Source: Nigerium sp. (lineage in GTDB: Bacteria; Actinomycetota; Actinomycetes; Propionibacteriales; Propionibacteriaceae). Taken from it: a stretch of DNA of 64,000 bases. The stretch spans positions 558,001 to 622,000 of the forward strand of contig JADJTH010000008.1 in assembly GCA_016711325.1 (NCBI GenBank), given 5' to 3'. Below, piece by piece: positions 17,553 through 26,079 of the stretch (positions within the stretch are counted from its first letter, which is position 1; each line of letters starts with the position of its first letter). The translations under genes and the position numbers were made by a program. Under the pieces are notes generated by a model. It was not told the DNA's origin, did not search any database, and saw only the letters and a program-made list of their open reading frames with translations.

Positions 17553-17610
17553 GGCTCGATGGTGAAGGAGTGCGGTTGGACTGCCAGCCGTACTCCTTCA
17601 CCATCGGGCC
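17553..17610 (+). ncRNA. 27-bp near-perfect hairpin between two toxin-antitoxin modules
   Basis: The arms 17553-17579 and 17584-17610 pair along 27 bp around a tetraloop (ACTG). The only three deviations from Watson-Crick pairing are all G-T, so a plus-strand RNA would pair fully with G-U wobbles, whereas a minus-strand RNA would have three A-C mismatches. It has no U-tract and lies in a divergent promoter region. It may be a small structured RNA, a leader element of vapBC, or a mobile palindromic repeat. The role is unknown. Confidence 0.5.
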
Positions 17611-17674
17611 GGGAATGGCGACCGGGAAGCCAATGACAGCATGATGCCTACATTGATGATGCTATGATGTCTTC

Positions 17675-17926
17675 ATGCGTACCACCGTGACCCTGGACGC
17701 CGACACCGAGGCGCACGTCCGCCGGCTGATGGCGGCGCGCGGGGTGTCGTTCAAGCGGGCGTTGAACGACGCCATCCGCGCGGGCGCCGAGCCGCGCGCC
17801 GCTTCCGGATTCCGGACGCGGACGCGGGCCATGGGCATTCCGGCGATCAACCTCGACCGGGCGCTGCAGATCGCAGCGGGGGAGGAGGACGACGAACTCG
17901 TCCGCCGCCTGCAGGCCGGACGATGA
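17675..17926 (+). CDS. vapB: VapB-like ribbon-helix-helix antitoxin
   Basis: 83 residues. MRTTVTLDADTEAHVRRLMA then GVSFKRALNDAIRAGAEP is a typical VapB/RHH DNA-binding N-terminus. The C-terminal toxin-binding part includes AINLDRALQIAAGEEDDELV. The stop overlaps the VapC start by 4 bp (ATGA). A TATGAT -10 box at 17663-17668 ends 6 nt before the ATG, so the message is probably leaderless; no Shine-Dalgarno is present. AGCAT/ATGCT and TGATG repeats upstream may form its operator. Confidence 0.85.
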   Translation: MRTTVTLDADTEAHVRRLMAARGVSFKRALNDAIRAGAEPRAASGFRTRTRAMGIPAINLDRALQIAAGEEDDELVRRLQAGR

Positions 17927-18354
17927 AGATCGTCGACGCGAATGTGCTGCTGTACGCAGTGAACAGGGACGCCCTGCACCACGAGCAAGCGCGCACCTGG
18001 CTCGATGGCGCCCTGAGCGGGAACGACACCGTGGGTTTCAGCTGGATCGTGCTGCTCGCCTTCGTCCGGATCTCGACGCGGGCGGGCATCTTCACCGCGC
18101 CTCTGAGCGTCGATGACGCCATGGAGCAGGTCGCCGACTGGATCGCGGCGCCTGGCGCCGTCGTCGTGCAGCCGGGCATCGATCATGCTCGCTACCTCGC
18201 ACGGATCCTCGAACGTGTCGGCACCGGGGGGAACCTCGTCAACGATGCCCACCTGGCGGCCCTGGCGCTCGAACAGCGCGCCGAGATCGTTTCGTACGAC
18301 AGTGACTTCGCCCGCTTCGAGGGCGTCCGGTGGGGGCCGCCCGGCGAGCGATAA
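17923..18354 (+). CDS. vapC: VapC-like PIN-domain toxin
   Basis: 143 residues, normal for VapC ribonucleases. The acidic metal-binding residues of the PIN fold are visible: MKIVDANVLLYAVN (first Asp), FSWIVLLAFVRIST, then NLVNDAHLAALALE and IVSYDSDFARF (last two Asp). It is translationally coupled to the antitoxin. VapC enzymes usually cut tRNA or rRNA loops; the target here is unknown. Downstream, an AT-rich stretch with ATAATG/CATTAT arms (18402-18415) separates it from the convergent glycosidase gene. Confidence 0.88.
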   Translation: MKIVDANVLLYAVNRDALHHEQARTWLDGALSGNDTVGFSWIVLLAFVRISTRAGIFTAPLSVDDAMEQVADWIAAPGAVVVQPGIDHARYLARILERVGTGGNLVNDAHLAALALEQRAEIVSYDSDFARFEGVRWGPPGER

Positions 18355-18443
18355 CGTCGTGACATGGTCGGCTCACGGCCGTCCTGGATCATATAAATGA
18401 CATAATGTGCATTATCGGCCAAAGGATCGGGGTCGCGGTGCGC

Positions 18444-19256
18444 TCAGGAGCAGGCGACGGACTCGCCGTCCAACGCCAATGTGGTGATCACCGTCGACAT
18501 GCCGTCCGGCCTGCCCGGGCAAACCGTGGCCGTCGTGCCGCGGTATTCGATGTTGAAGACCGCCTTGCCGCCGGCGAGAAAGTTCTTGTACAGATCGCAC
18601 TCGCGGAAGGCGACGCATTCCTCGTTGACCGCGAAATCGACGACATCGGTCAGCGCGTCGATCTGGCTCGGGTTGTTCTTCAGACCGATCCCGAGGCCGC
18701 GCTTGTGGGCGGCGTTCGCCAGCGCTCGCTGGTAGGCGATCTGGTCCTGCCTGCTGATGGCGAAGCCGCTGTCCTGGATCCAGCCGTCGGTGTTGTCTGG
18801 GTCGATGGCGACGAAGCCCTTGCTCTTGCAGACGTCCATCCGGGCGGTCATGATCGGCATGAGTGTGTCGATCTGCCGCACGTCGAGCCAGCGTTCGTCC
18901 GGCCAGCCGTCGAGTTCGGTGCCGAGCACACGCTCGGGGAACAGGTCGCTGTCCGGGCGGAAATCCTCGTACGCTCCGGCGTTGAGATAGCACACGGCCG
19001 CAACGCCACGATCCGTGAGGCCCTGGACGTCGGCCGTCTTGGTCCGTTCCCAGTCGAGGTTGTAGACATCGACCGTGTGATTGAAGTCGACCTTGTCGGT
19101 GTATTGGATGTGGAAGGTGGCACCCACCGCCGGGGACCACCATGGTGCGGGTGCGGTCTCGGCGACCGGACTCGGATCCGCGTCCGCGGTGGGAACACAA
19201 CTGGACAAGGAGGCGATCCCGGACAGCAACGCTGCCACGACCTGTTTCCACATCAT
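18444..19256 (-). CDS. Endo-alpha-1,4-polygalactosaminidase-like GH114 lipoprotein
   Basis: 270 residues. A lipoprotein signal peptide is visible, MMWKQVVAALLSGIASLSSC, with lipobox LSSC at residues 17-20. The mature part is a GH114 TIM-barrel: FHIQYTDKVDFNHTVDVYNLDW, AAVCYLNAGAYEDFRPD, GFVAIDPDNTDGW and GIGLKNNPSQ. GH114 enzymes act on galactosamine-containing exopolysaccharide. The ATG at 19256 has a strong AGGAGG Shine-Dalgarno, and the ATGA overlaps the stop of the upstream Spherulin4-like gene, so the two are translationally coupled. The substrate is inferred from family only. Confidence 0.83.
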   Translation of the reverse strand: MMWKQVVAALLSGIASLSSCVPTADADPSPVAETAPAPWWSPAVGATFHIQYTDKVDFNHTVDVYNLDWERTKTADVQGLTDRGVAAVCYLNAGAYEDFRPDSDLFPERVLGTELDGWPDERWLDVRQIDTLMPIMTARMDVCKSKGFVAIDPDNTDGWIQDSGFAISRQDQIAYQRALANAAHKRGLGIGLKNNPSQIDALTDVVDFAVNEECVAFRECDLYKNFLAGGKAVFNIEYRGTTATVCPGRPDGMSTVITTLALDGESVACS

Positions 19257-19957
19257 TGGACCTCCTGGAGGGTACGCCACGGATTGGGAAGGGAACCCGA
19301 GGTTACCCAACCCAAGCCTGCCCCATGACGGCGGGCCCGCCCGATGGCATCCATCTGGTGGCGCGCCGGGCACGAGTGAATCAGGTGCCACACACGCTCC
19401 GGCGGCGCGCCCGGCGGCGGAGCAAGATGGTGGCGGTACGTCGTCCACGCCATCTCCGCCACGCAGGTCACGTCTGCGCGCAGGACGAGTTCGGCCGGCA
19501 CCGGACAACCGGGATTGGCGATCACCGTGGTGGCCCCGTCGGCACGCAGTCCGTCGATCACCTCCAGCGACCAGTGGCCGGTCGGCGACCGCGGGACACG
19601 GTCGAGCATCACGCCCGTGATCCCGTACTGGAGGCGCCAGGCGACGAGATCGGCCATCACGGCGTCCAGGTGGCGCCGGCCGTAGTCGACGTCGACGTAA
19701 CCGACCAACGGTGTCAGGACCGCCGTGAGGGCGTCGGTATAGCTGGGATCCACGCCGCGGCCAGGCCCGTTGGCCACGTTGACCACGGCGAAGTCCAACC
19801 CGGCCTCACCGGCGCGCAGGCGCGCCCAGGCGCCCGGATCCTCCAGCGGATGCACGTACCACGGAGCGGCCCTCCGAAGCGTCGTCGGCTGCGGGTCAGG
19901 CACCAACGGCGCGCCGACCGAGCCGTCGCGACCTTGCCTTCCGCGGGACGACGACAC
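19253..19957 (-). CDS. Spherulation-specific family 4 (Spherulin4)-like protein
   Basis: About 234 residues from a GTG at 19957, which has an adjacent GAGGGG stretch. The block starting AAPWYVHPLEDPGAW, then FAVVNVANGPG, LVGYVDVDYG and GVMLDRVPRS is typical of Spherulin4 proteins, a TIM-barrel family related to GH114/GH135-type exopolysaccharide hydrolases. No signal peptide is visible. The exact start is uncertain because other in-frame GTG/TTG codons lie slightly further on. It precedes and overlaps the GH114 lipoprotein gene, so a joint role in sugar-polymer processing is likely but inferred. Confidence 0.75.
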   Translation of the reverse strand: MSSSRGRQGRDGSVGAPLVPDPQPTTLRRAAPWYVHPLEDPGAWARLRAGEAGLDFAVVNVANGPGRGVDPSYTDALTAVLTPLVGYVDVDYGRRHLDAVMADLVAWRLQYGITGVMLDRVPRSPTGHWSLEVIDGLRADGATTVIANPGCPVPAELVLRADVTCVAEMAWTTYRHHLAPPPGAPPERVWHLIHSCPARHQMDAIGRARRHGAGLGWVTSGSLPNPWRTLQEVQ

Positions 19958-20001
19958 TCCCCTCTGCCCGTGCGTGCGCGTCGTGTCCGCGACCGGTCCG
20001 T

Positions 20002-21402
20002 TCAGAAGTTGATCATGTGCCCGGCGACACCTTCGACGGCCTCCTTGATCGCCTCGGACAGCGTCGGGTGCGCGTGAATCGACCGCCCCACCTCGTCGGC
20101 GGTCAGATCCCACATCTGCGCGAGAACCAACTCGGGCAGCAACTCGGTCACGTCGGGGCCGATCATGTGTGCGCCGAGGATCTCGTTGTGCTCGGCGTCG
20201 GCGACGACCTTCACGAAGCCGGTCGGGTCGCCCAGGCCCCAGGCCTTGCCGTTGGCGGAGAACGGAAACTTGCCGACCTTGACGTTGAATCCCTTGTCCT
20301 TGGCTTGCTGCTCGGTGTAGCCGAACGAGGCGATCTGGGGCTGGCAGTAGGTGGCGCGCGGAATCATGTCGTAGTTGATCGACATGGTCTCGGCGCCGGC
20401 GATGGTCTCGGACGCCACCACGCCCTGAGCCTCGGCGGTATGGGCGAGCATCAGCTTGCCGGTGCAGTCGCCGATCGCGTAGATACCGGGGACGCTCGTG
20501 CGCATGCGGTCGTCGATCTCGATGACGCCGCGCTCCGACACCGCCACGCCGGTGTTCTCCAGCCCGTAGCCCTCGACGCGCGGCGCGAAGCCCATGGCCT
20601 GCAGCATCTTGTCGGCCTCGAGCACGGTCGCCTCGCCGCCCTTGGCCGGCTGGACGGTGACCCGGACGCCCGACCCGGTGTCCTCCACCGACGTCACCGC
20701 GGTGGAGGTCAGCACCTTGATGCCGAGCTTCTTGTAGGCCTTGGCCAACTCGGCGGAGACCTCGGGATCCTCGTTGGGCACCATGCGGTCGAGGAACTCC
20801 ACGATGGTGACCTGGACGCCGTAGGAGTTGAGCACGTAGGCGAACTCGGTGCCGATCGCACCCGAACCGCCGATGATGATCGACGCGGGGAGCGCACTGG
20901 CGAGGATCTGCTCCTTGTAGGAAATGACGTTCGGGCTCCACTGGGTGCCACGCAGCAGCTTGGTGGTGGCACCGGCGGCGATGATGCAGTGGTCGAAGGT
21001 GACCCGCTGCGTCGAACCGTCGTCGGCCGCGACGTCGATGGTGCGGGCGTCCGCGAAGCTGCCCCAGCCGTGGAACTCCTGGATCTTGTTCTTCTTCATC
21101 AGGTAGTGAATGCCGCCGACCATGCGCTCCGACACCTTGCGCGAGCGTGCGAAGGCGACGCCGTAGTCGACACCGATGTCGCCGGAGATACCGAAGGTCT
21201 TGGCCTCCTTGGTCACGATGTGGGCGATCTCGGCGTTGCGCAACAGCGACTTGGTCGGGATACACCCGACGTTCAGGCAGACACCCCCCCAGTACTCCTT
21301 CTCGATGATGGCAACCTTCTTGCCCAGTTGGGCCGCGCGGATGGCGGCCACGTAACCGCCCGGACCGGCTCCGAGGACAACGACGTCGAAGTGAGAGCTC
21401 AT
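20002..21402 (-). CDS. lpdA: Dihydrolipoyl dehydrogenase
   Basis: 466 residues, a normal E3 subunit. The FAD-binding motif is VVVLGAGPGGYVAAIRAAQLG, the redox-active disulfide is WGGVCLNVGCIPTKSLL, the NAD-binding motif IIIGGSGAIGTEFA, and the active-site base region HAHPTLSEAIKEA near the C-terminus. It reoxidises dihydrolipoamide in pyruvate, 2-oxoglutarate or glycine-cleavage complexes; no E1 or E2 gene is nearby. The ATG at 21402 precedes the fold directly; an ATG eight codons upstream is also possible. Confidence 0.95.
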   Translation of the reverse strand: MSSHFDVVVLGAGPGGYVAAIRAAQLGKKVAIIEKEYWGGVCLNVGCIPTKSLLRNAEIAHIVTKEAKTFGISGDIGVDYGVAFARSRKVSERMVGGIHYLMKKNKIQEFHGWGSFADARTIDVAADDGSTQRVTFDHCIIAAGATTKLLRGTQWSPNVISYKEQILASALPASIIIGGSGAIGTEFAYVLNSYGVQVTIVEFLDRMVPNEDPEVSAELAKAYKKLGIKVLTSTAVTSVEDTGSGVRVTVQPAKGGEATVLEADKMLQAMGFAPRVEGYGLENTGVAVSERGVIEIDDRMRTSVPGIYAIGDCTGKLMLAHTAEAQGVVASETIAGAETMSINYDMIPRATYCQPQIASFGYTEQQAKDKGFNVKVGKFPFSANGKAWGLGDPTGFVKVVADAEHNEILGAHMIGPDVTELLPELVLAQMWDLTADEVGRSIHAHPTLSEAIKEAVEGVAGHMINF

Positions 21403-21478
21403 GGGCGTCACTCTATTACCAGCCAACCTCCGCCGACGACCGTGGGGTGCCCCCGCTGGTCCGGTAGACTCAGCCGGC

Positions 21479-23002
21479 GTGACCCATTCCTATGCCGTGA
21501 TCGGACGCCTACTCCGTGACGCCCGCCTGCAGAGGGGCTTGTCGCTCGATCAGGTCGCCGAGACGCTCGAACAGACGACCGCCGACCTTCGTGAAATCGA
21601 GTCCGGCCGACGTCAGGTCGACATCGACACGGTGGACCGCGTCGCCACCGTCCTCTACGATCCGGCGCTTGCGCCGGCCTTCCGCAGCACGATGCACCTG
21701 CGCATCAAGGGCGGCGCCAAGCTCGCCGGCAGCATCGACGTCCGCTCGTCGAAGAACGCCGCCGTCGCCCTGCTGTGCGCCTCGCTGCTGAACCGCGGCC
21801 GGACGGTGCTGGAGGGCATCGCCCGTATCGAAGAGGTCAACCGCATCCTCGAGGTGCTGGAGTCGATCGGTGTCCAGGTGCGCTGGTCGGCCGACAAGTC
21901 CGAGTTGGAACTCGTGCGTCCGGACGTCCTCGACCTGGCGTCCATGGACATCGAGGCCGCCCGCCGGACGCGCAGCGTGATCATGTTCCTCGGGCCGCTG
22001 CTGCACATGCTCCCCGAGTTCAAGCTGCCCTACGCGGGCGGCTGCGACCTCGGTACGCGGACCGTCACGCCGCACATGCAGGCGTTGCACGCGTTCGGCC
22101 TCGACGTGGCGGCCACCGAGGGCTGGTATCACGCGACGGTGCGCCAGATCCCGGGCGGCGTCCGGCACATCACCCTCACCGAACGGGGCGACACGGTCAC
22201 CGAAAACGTCCTCATGGCGGCCGCGCTGGATCCCGGCACCACCGTGATCCGCAACGCCTCCCCCAACTACATGGTGCAAGACCTGTGCTTCTTCCTCGAG
22301 AAGCTCGGCGTCCGTATCGCGGGCATCGGCTCCACGACGCTGACCGTGACGGGGCTCGAAGAGATCTCCGCCGACGTGCGGGTGGCGCCATCGGAGGATC
22401 CGATCGAGGCGATGAGCCTGATCACCGCCGCCGTCGTGACCGGCTCCGAGCTGACCATTTGCCGCTGCCCCATCGAATTCCTCGAGATCGAGCTCGCGAT
22501 CCTCGCCGACATGGGCCTGCGCTACGAGATGTCCGACGAGTACACAGCGGCCAACGAAAAGACGCGCCTGGTCGACATCACCGTGTATCCGTCCACCCTG
22601 TACGCCGCGGCCGACAAGATCCATCCGATGCCGTTCCCAGGGCTCAACATCGACAATCTGCCGTTCTTCGCGGTGATCGCCGCCGTGGCCGAGGGTGAGA
22701 CCCTCATCCACGACTGGGTGTACGACAACCGCGCGATCCATCTGCTCGAGCTGAACAAGCTCGGCGCGCACACCACGCTGATGGATCCGCACCGGCTCGC
22801 CGTGAAGGGGCCGACCCGCTGGCGCAGCCAAGAGGTCATCTGCCCGCCCGCCCTGCGTCCGGCCGTCTGCCTGCTGCTGGCCTCCCTGGCCACACCGGGC
22901 ATCACCGTGTTGCGCGACGTCTACATGATCAACCGCGGCTACGAAGACCTCGCGAACCGCCTGAACGCCCTGGGCGCCGACATCCAGCCGTTCTTCGACT
23001 GA
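21479..23002 (+). CDS. UDP-GlcNAc 1-carboxyvinyltransferase (MurA-like) with N-terminal HTH
   Basis: 507 residues from a GTG. Residues about 8-60 form an XRE-type helix-turn-helix (IGRLLRDARLQRGLSLDQVA...), and the rest is a full MurA fold. MurA features include the SKNAAVALL substrate loop near residue 90 and GGCDLGTRTVTPHM, which holds the catalytic Cys of the PEP-adduct loop. DPIEAMSLI and PGLNIDNLPF are later family motifs. MurA adds enolpyruvate from PEP to UDP-GlcNAc, the first committed peptidoglycan step. The HTH fusion is known in Actinobacteria and may mark a second, regulated copy. No Shine-Dalgarno precedes the GTG; the message may be leaderless. Confidence 0.87.
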   Translation: MTHSYAVIGRLLRDARLQRGLSLDQVAETLEQTTADLREIESGRRQVDIDTVDRVATVLYDPALAPAFRSTMHLRIKGGAKLAGSIDVRSSKNAAVALLCASLLNRGRTVLEGIARIEEVNRILEVLESIGVQVRWSADKSELELVRPDVLDLASMDIEAARRTRSVIMFLGPLLHMLPEFKLPYAGGCDLGTRTVTPHMQALHAFGLDVAATEGWYHATVRQIPGGVRHITLTERGDTVTENVLMAAALDPGTTVIRNASPNYMVQDLCFFLEKLGVRIAGIGSTTLTVTGLEEISADVRVAPSEDPIEAMSLITAAVVTGSELTICRCPIEFLEIELAILADMGLRYEMSDEYTAANEKTRLVDITVYPSTLYAAADKIHPMPFPGLNIDNLPFFAVIAAVAEGETLIHDWVYDNRAIHLLELNKLGAHTTLMDPHRLAVKGPTRWRSQEVICPPALRPAVCLLLASLATPGITVLRDVYMINRGYEDLANRLNALGADIQPFFD

Positions 23003-23012
23003 CGGCGAGGGT

Positions 23013-23867
23013 TCAGCGGACGCGCCGGGCCTCGAAACGGAAGCGCGGCGCGATCAGGTCGTCCTGAGCGGCGACGAGCGCGAGTTCGCGCTGCCGCAGC
23101 GCGGTGGTTCGCTCCAGCACCGAATACACCACGTCGGCGGTGCGTGACACGGACGCCTCGGGCGACCCCGTCTCCAGCCATGCCGCCAGGAACATGGACG
23201 CCGTCAGGTCGCCCGAGCCCGTGAACGCGGCGTCGAGCAACGGTGTCGTCACAGCCCAGGCACCCTCGCCGTTCACCGCGACCATCGTCACCGAGCCGGG
23301 ATCGGCGCCCTCGGTCACCACCGAGGTGACCAGCACGACGTCCGGGCCCTGCTCGCGCAGCGCGTGCGAGGCGTCGACCACCTCGTCCAGGGTGGTCGTC
23401 TCCCGTCCGGTGAGGAAATTCAGCTCGTAGTGGTTGGGCGTCACGAGGTCGGCCGTGCGGACCACGTTGTCGCGGATGAACTCGGGAATGCCGGGCAGCA
23501 CGTACATACCGCGGCCCACGTCGCCCATGACGGGATCGCAGCAGTAGATCGCGTTCGGGTTGCGTTGCTTGACGAGATCGACCACCGTCAGGATCTCCGC
23601 GCCCATCGCGGGCGCGCCCTGGTAGCCCGTCAGGACGGCGTCCACGCGAGGAAGCACGCCGAGATCGTCGATGCCGTCGACGACGTCGCGGACGTCCTCG
23701 GGGCGCAGCAGCGGCCCCTTCTTGCTGGGGTAGGACGTGTTGTTGGAGAAATGGACCGTGATCACGGGCCAGACCTCACACCCCACTCGCATCAAGGGAA
23801 AGGTCGCGGCGCTGTTCCCGACGTGGCCGTAGGCGACGGAGGACTGGATCGACAAGACGGTGCTCAC
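23013..23867 (-). CDS. pdxY: Pyridoxal kinase
   Basis: 284 residues from GTG 23867. It starts STVLSIQSSVAYGHVGNSAATFPLM, typical of PdxY/PdxK, and carries the GSGDLTASMF anion-hole/catalytic Asp motif of the ribokinase-like superfamily. Middle blocks YCCDPVMGDVGRGMYV and DLVTPNHYELNFLTG are also diagnostic. The enzyme phosphorylates pyridoxal for the PLP salvage pathway. It converges with the MurA-like gene and diverges from the GDPD gene 60 bp away. Confidence 0.92.
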   Translation of the reverse strand: MSTVLSIQSSVAYGHVGNSAATFPLMRVGCEVWPVITVHFSNNTSYPSKKGPLLRPEDVRDVVDGIDDLGVLPRVDAVLTGYQGAPAMGAEILTVVDLVKQRNPNAIYCCDPVMGDVGRGMYVLPGIPEFIRDNVVRTADLVTPNHYELNFLTGRETTTLDEVVDASHALREQGPDVVLVTSVVTEGADPGSVTMVAVNGEGAWAVTTPLLDAAFTGSGDLTASMFLAAWLETGSPEASVSRTADVVYSVLERTTALRQRELALVAAQDDLIAPRFRFEARRVR

Positions 23868-23927
23868 GGTCCGCCATTGTGCACCCGGCCTCCGGCCCGT
23901 CGTCGCGGTGACCGTAAGGTGTGCACC

Positions 23928-24713
23928 ATGCGGGCTGACCGGTTTCCCTATTTCGACGCTCGTTTCCTCGCGATCGCGCATCGGGGAGGCTTCTCCCCCG
24001 CGGCGCCGATCGAGCTCGAGAACAGCCTGCGGGCCTTCCGTGCCGCCTGGGATCTCGGCTACCGCTACCTTGAGACCGACGCGCAGGTGACCTCCGACGG
24101 CGTCCTGATCGCCTTCCACGACGATGCGCTGGACCGGGTGACGGACGCCTCGGGCCCGGTCTCGACCCTGCCGTGGTCGGACGTCGCCCAGGCCCGGATC
24201 GGCGGGCTCGAACCGATCCCCCGCTTCGACGACCTCCTCGACACCTTCCCGGACGCCCGGTTCAACATCGACCTGAAGACGCCGGGCGCGGTTGTGCCGC
24301 TGGCGGAGGCCATCCGCCGTCACGGCGCGCAGGATCGGGTGTGCGTGGCGAGCTTCTCCACGCCGCGGCTGCGTGAGTTCCGCAGGCTCGCCGGTCCGCG
24401 GGTCGCGACGTCGGCGTCGCCGGCGGAGATCGCGGTGTCCGCCTGGCTGCCGGCGCTGCGACGGGCGTGGCCGTTGCGGGGTGCTGCATTCCAGATCCCG
24501 GTGCTGGAGCCGCGCACCGGCGTCCCGCTCATGCGCTTCGGCCTGCGGCGCGCCGCGCGGCGCAGGGGAAGGGAGGTGCACGTGTGGACCATCAATGAGC
24601 GATCCGACATGGAAGATCTGCTCGACTGGGGGGTGGACGGCCTCATCAGCGACGACCTGGTCACGCTCAAGGACGTCCTCACCGCCCGCGGGCTGTGGGA
24701 GGGATCGCTGTGA
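23928..24713 (+). CDS. Glycerophosphodiester phosphodiesterase
   Basis: 261 residues with the GDPD TIM-barrel motifs: AIAHRGGFSP with catalytic His/Arg, ELENSLRAFRAAWDLGYRYLETDAQ, and LIAFHDDALDRVTD carrying the second catalytic His. The C-terminus holds VHVWTINERSDMEDLLDWGVDGLISD. It hydrolyses glycerophosphodiesters to glycerol-3-phosphate. No signal peptide is seen. Its TGA overlaps the GTG of the MFS gene by 4 bp (GTGA), so the two are coupled. Confidence 0.93.
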   Translation: MRADRFPYFDARFLAIAHRGGFSPAAPIELENSLRAFRAAWDLGYRYLETDAQVTSDGVLIAFHDDALDRVTDASGPVSTLPWSDVAQARIGGLEPIPRFDDLLDTFPDARFNIDLKTPGAVVPLAEAIRRHGAQDRVCVASFSTPRLREFRRLAGPRVATSASPAEIAVSAWLPALRRAWPLRGAAFQIPVLEPRTGVPLMRFGLRRAARRRGREVHVWTINERSDMEDLLDWGVDGLISDDLVTLKDVLTARGLWEGSL

Positions 24714-26008
24714 TCGCCCGGATACCCCGCCGGAAGGTGTGGGCGTGGGCGATGTGGGACTGGGGCACGCAGCCCTTGAACACCGTCGTCATCACGTTCG
24801 TCTTCAGCGTCTACATCACCGGCAGCGCCTTCGGCGAGACGAACGCCACTTCGTTCGCTCTGTCGATGTCCACGCTGGCCGCGGGCCTGGCGGTCGCGCT
24901 GATTGCGCCGGTGCTCGGCCAGAATTCCGACCGCACCGGACGCACCGTCCGGAACCTGCGCTGGCAGACCTGGGCCGTCGCGGGCCTGGTCGCGGCGCTG
25001 TACTTCGTTCGTCCCGACCCGGCCTTCCTGTGGCTGGGCCTCGGCATCCTGGCGGTTGCCTCGCTGGTCGGGGAGATCGCGAACGTCAACTACTACGCGC
25101 TCATCGACGAGGTGTCGACCGCCGCGAACGTCGGGCGTGTCTCGGGATTCGGATGGGGCCTGGGCTACCTGGGCGGCATCGTCGCCCTCCTGATGCTGAA
25201 CTTCGGCTTCATCGCCCCCGAGGTGGGGCTGTTCGGTGTGACCAACACCGACGCGATCGACATCCGGGCCTCCATGCTGGCGTGCGGCGTGTGGATCCTC
25301 GTGTTCACCGTCCCGACCTTCGCGGCGCTGCGGGACCGGCCGCGCGCGAGCGTGGAACGTGTGAGCGTCCGCGAGTCCTACAGGCTGCTGGGCCGCTCGA
25401 TCGCCAACCTCTGGCGCACCAGCCGGCACACGGTGTACTTCCTGGCGGCGTCCGCGCTGTTCCGCGACGGACTCGCCGGGGTGTTCGCCTTCGGCGCCGT
25501 GCTCGCCGCCGGCACCTTCGGCTTCAGCCCCGGCAGCGTGATCGTCTTCGGCGCCGTCGCCAACGTGATCGCCGGTGTTTCCACCATCGCCTTCGGGTAC
25601 CTCGACGACTGGATCGGGCCGAAGAAGGTCATCCTGATCTCGCTGAGCGCCCTCGTCGCGCTGGGCATGGGCGTGTTCGCGCTGCACGACCGCGGCCAGA
25701 TCGTCTTCTGGACCTTCGGTATGGCGATGACGGCCTTCGTGGGCCCGGCGCAGTCGGCGTCGCGCTCGTTCCTCGCGCGCATCATCCCCGAGGGCAAGGC
25801 CGGCGAGATCTTCGGCCTGTACGCGACCACCGGCCGGGCGGTGTCGTTCCTGTCCCCCGCGATGTTCGGTGGCTTCATCCTGCTGGGCGCACGGGTGACC
25901 GGTCAGGACAACACGCAGTACTGGGGGATCCTCGGCATCTCGATCGTCCTGCTGGCCGGCTTCCTCGTGATGCTCGGCGTGCGCGAGGACGGGCACAGCG
26001 TCGAGTGA
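24710..26008 (+). CDS. MFS transporter, UMF1-type
   Basis: 432 residues with about 12 hydrophobic helices. The start RRKVWAWAMWDWGTQPLNTVVITFVFS is typical of the UMF1/Atg22-like branch of the major facilitator superfamily (W-A-x-x-D-W near the first helix). The MFS loop QNSDRTGRTVRN and the GYLDDWIGPKKVILIS loop lie between helices 2-3 and 8-9. The substrate is unknown. The GTG at 24710 overlaps the GDPD stop and has GGGAGGG upstream. Coupling with a glycerophosphodiesterase hints at a phospholipid headgroup or glycerophosphodiester role, but this is inference. Confidence 0.85.
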   Translation: MIARIPRRKVWAWAMWDWGTQPLNTVVITFVFSVYITGSAFGETNATSFALSMSTLAAGLAVALIAPVLGQNSDRTGRTVRNLRWQTWAVAGLVAALYFVRPDPAFLWLGLGILAVASLVGEIANVNYYALIDEVSTAANVGRVSGFGWGLGYLGGIVALLMLNFGFIAPEVGLFGVTNTDAIDIRASMLACGVWILVFTVPTFAALRDRPRASVERVSVRESYRLLGRSIANLWRTSRHTVYFLAASALFRDGLAGVFAFGAVLAAGTFGFSPGSVIVFGAVANVIAGVSTIAFGYLDDWIGPKKVILISLSALVALGMGVFALHDRGQIVFWTFGMAMTAFVGPAQSASRSFLARIIPEGKAGEIFGLYATTGRAVSFLSPAMFGGFILLGARVTGQDNTQYWGILGISIVLLAGFLVMLGVREDGHSVE

Positions 26009-26079
26009 CGCCGACCGTGTCGTGTCCCCCGGGAACATTGCCGACCCCGGTACGGTTGAGGCGGAGAAGGAGGACGCCA

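Noticed and set aside
18396..18420. AT-rich ATAATG/CATTAT element after vapC as a metal-regulator box
   Set aside because: It lies between convergent genes, so it cannot be a promoter operator for either; at most a terminator-region feature.
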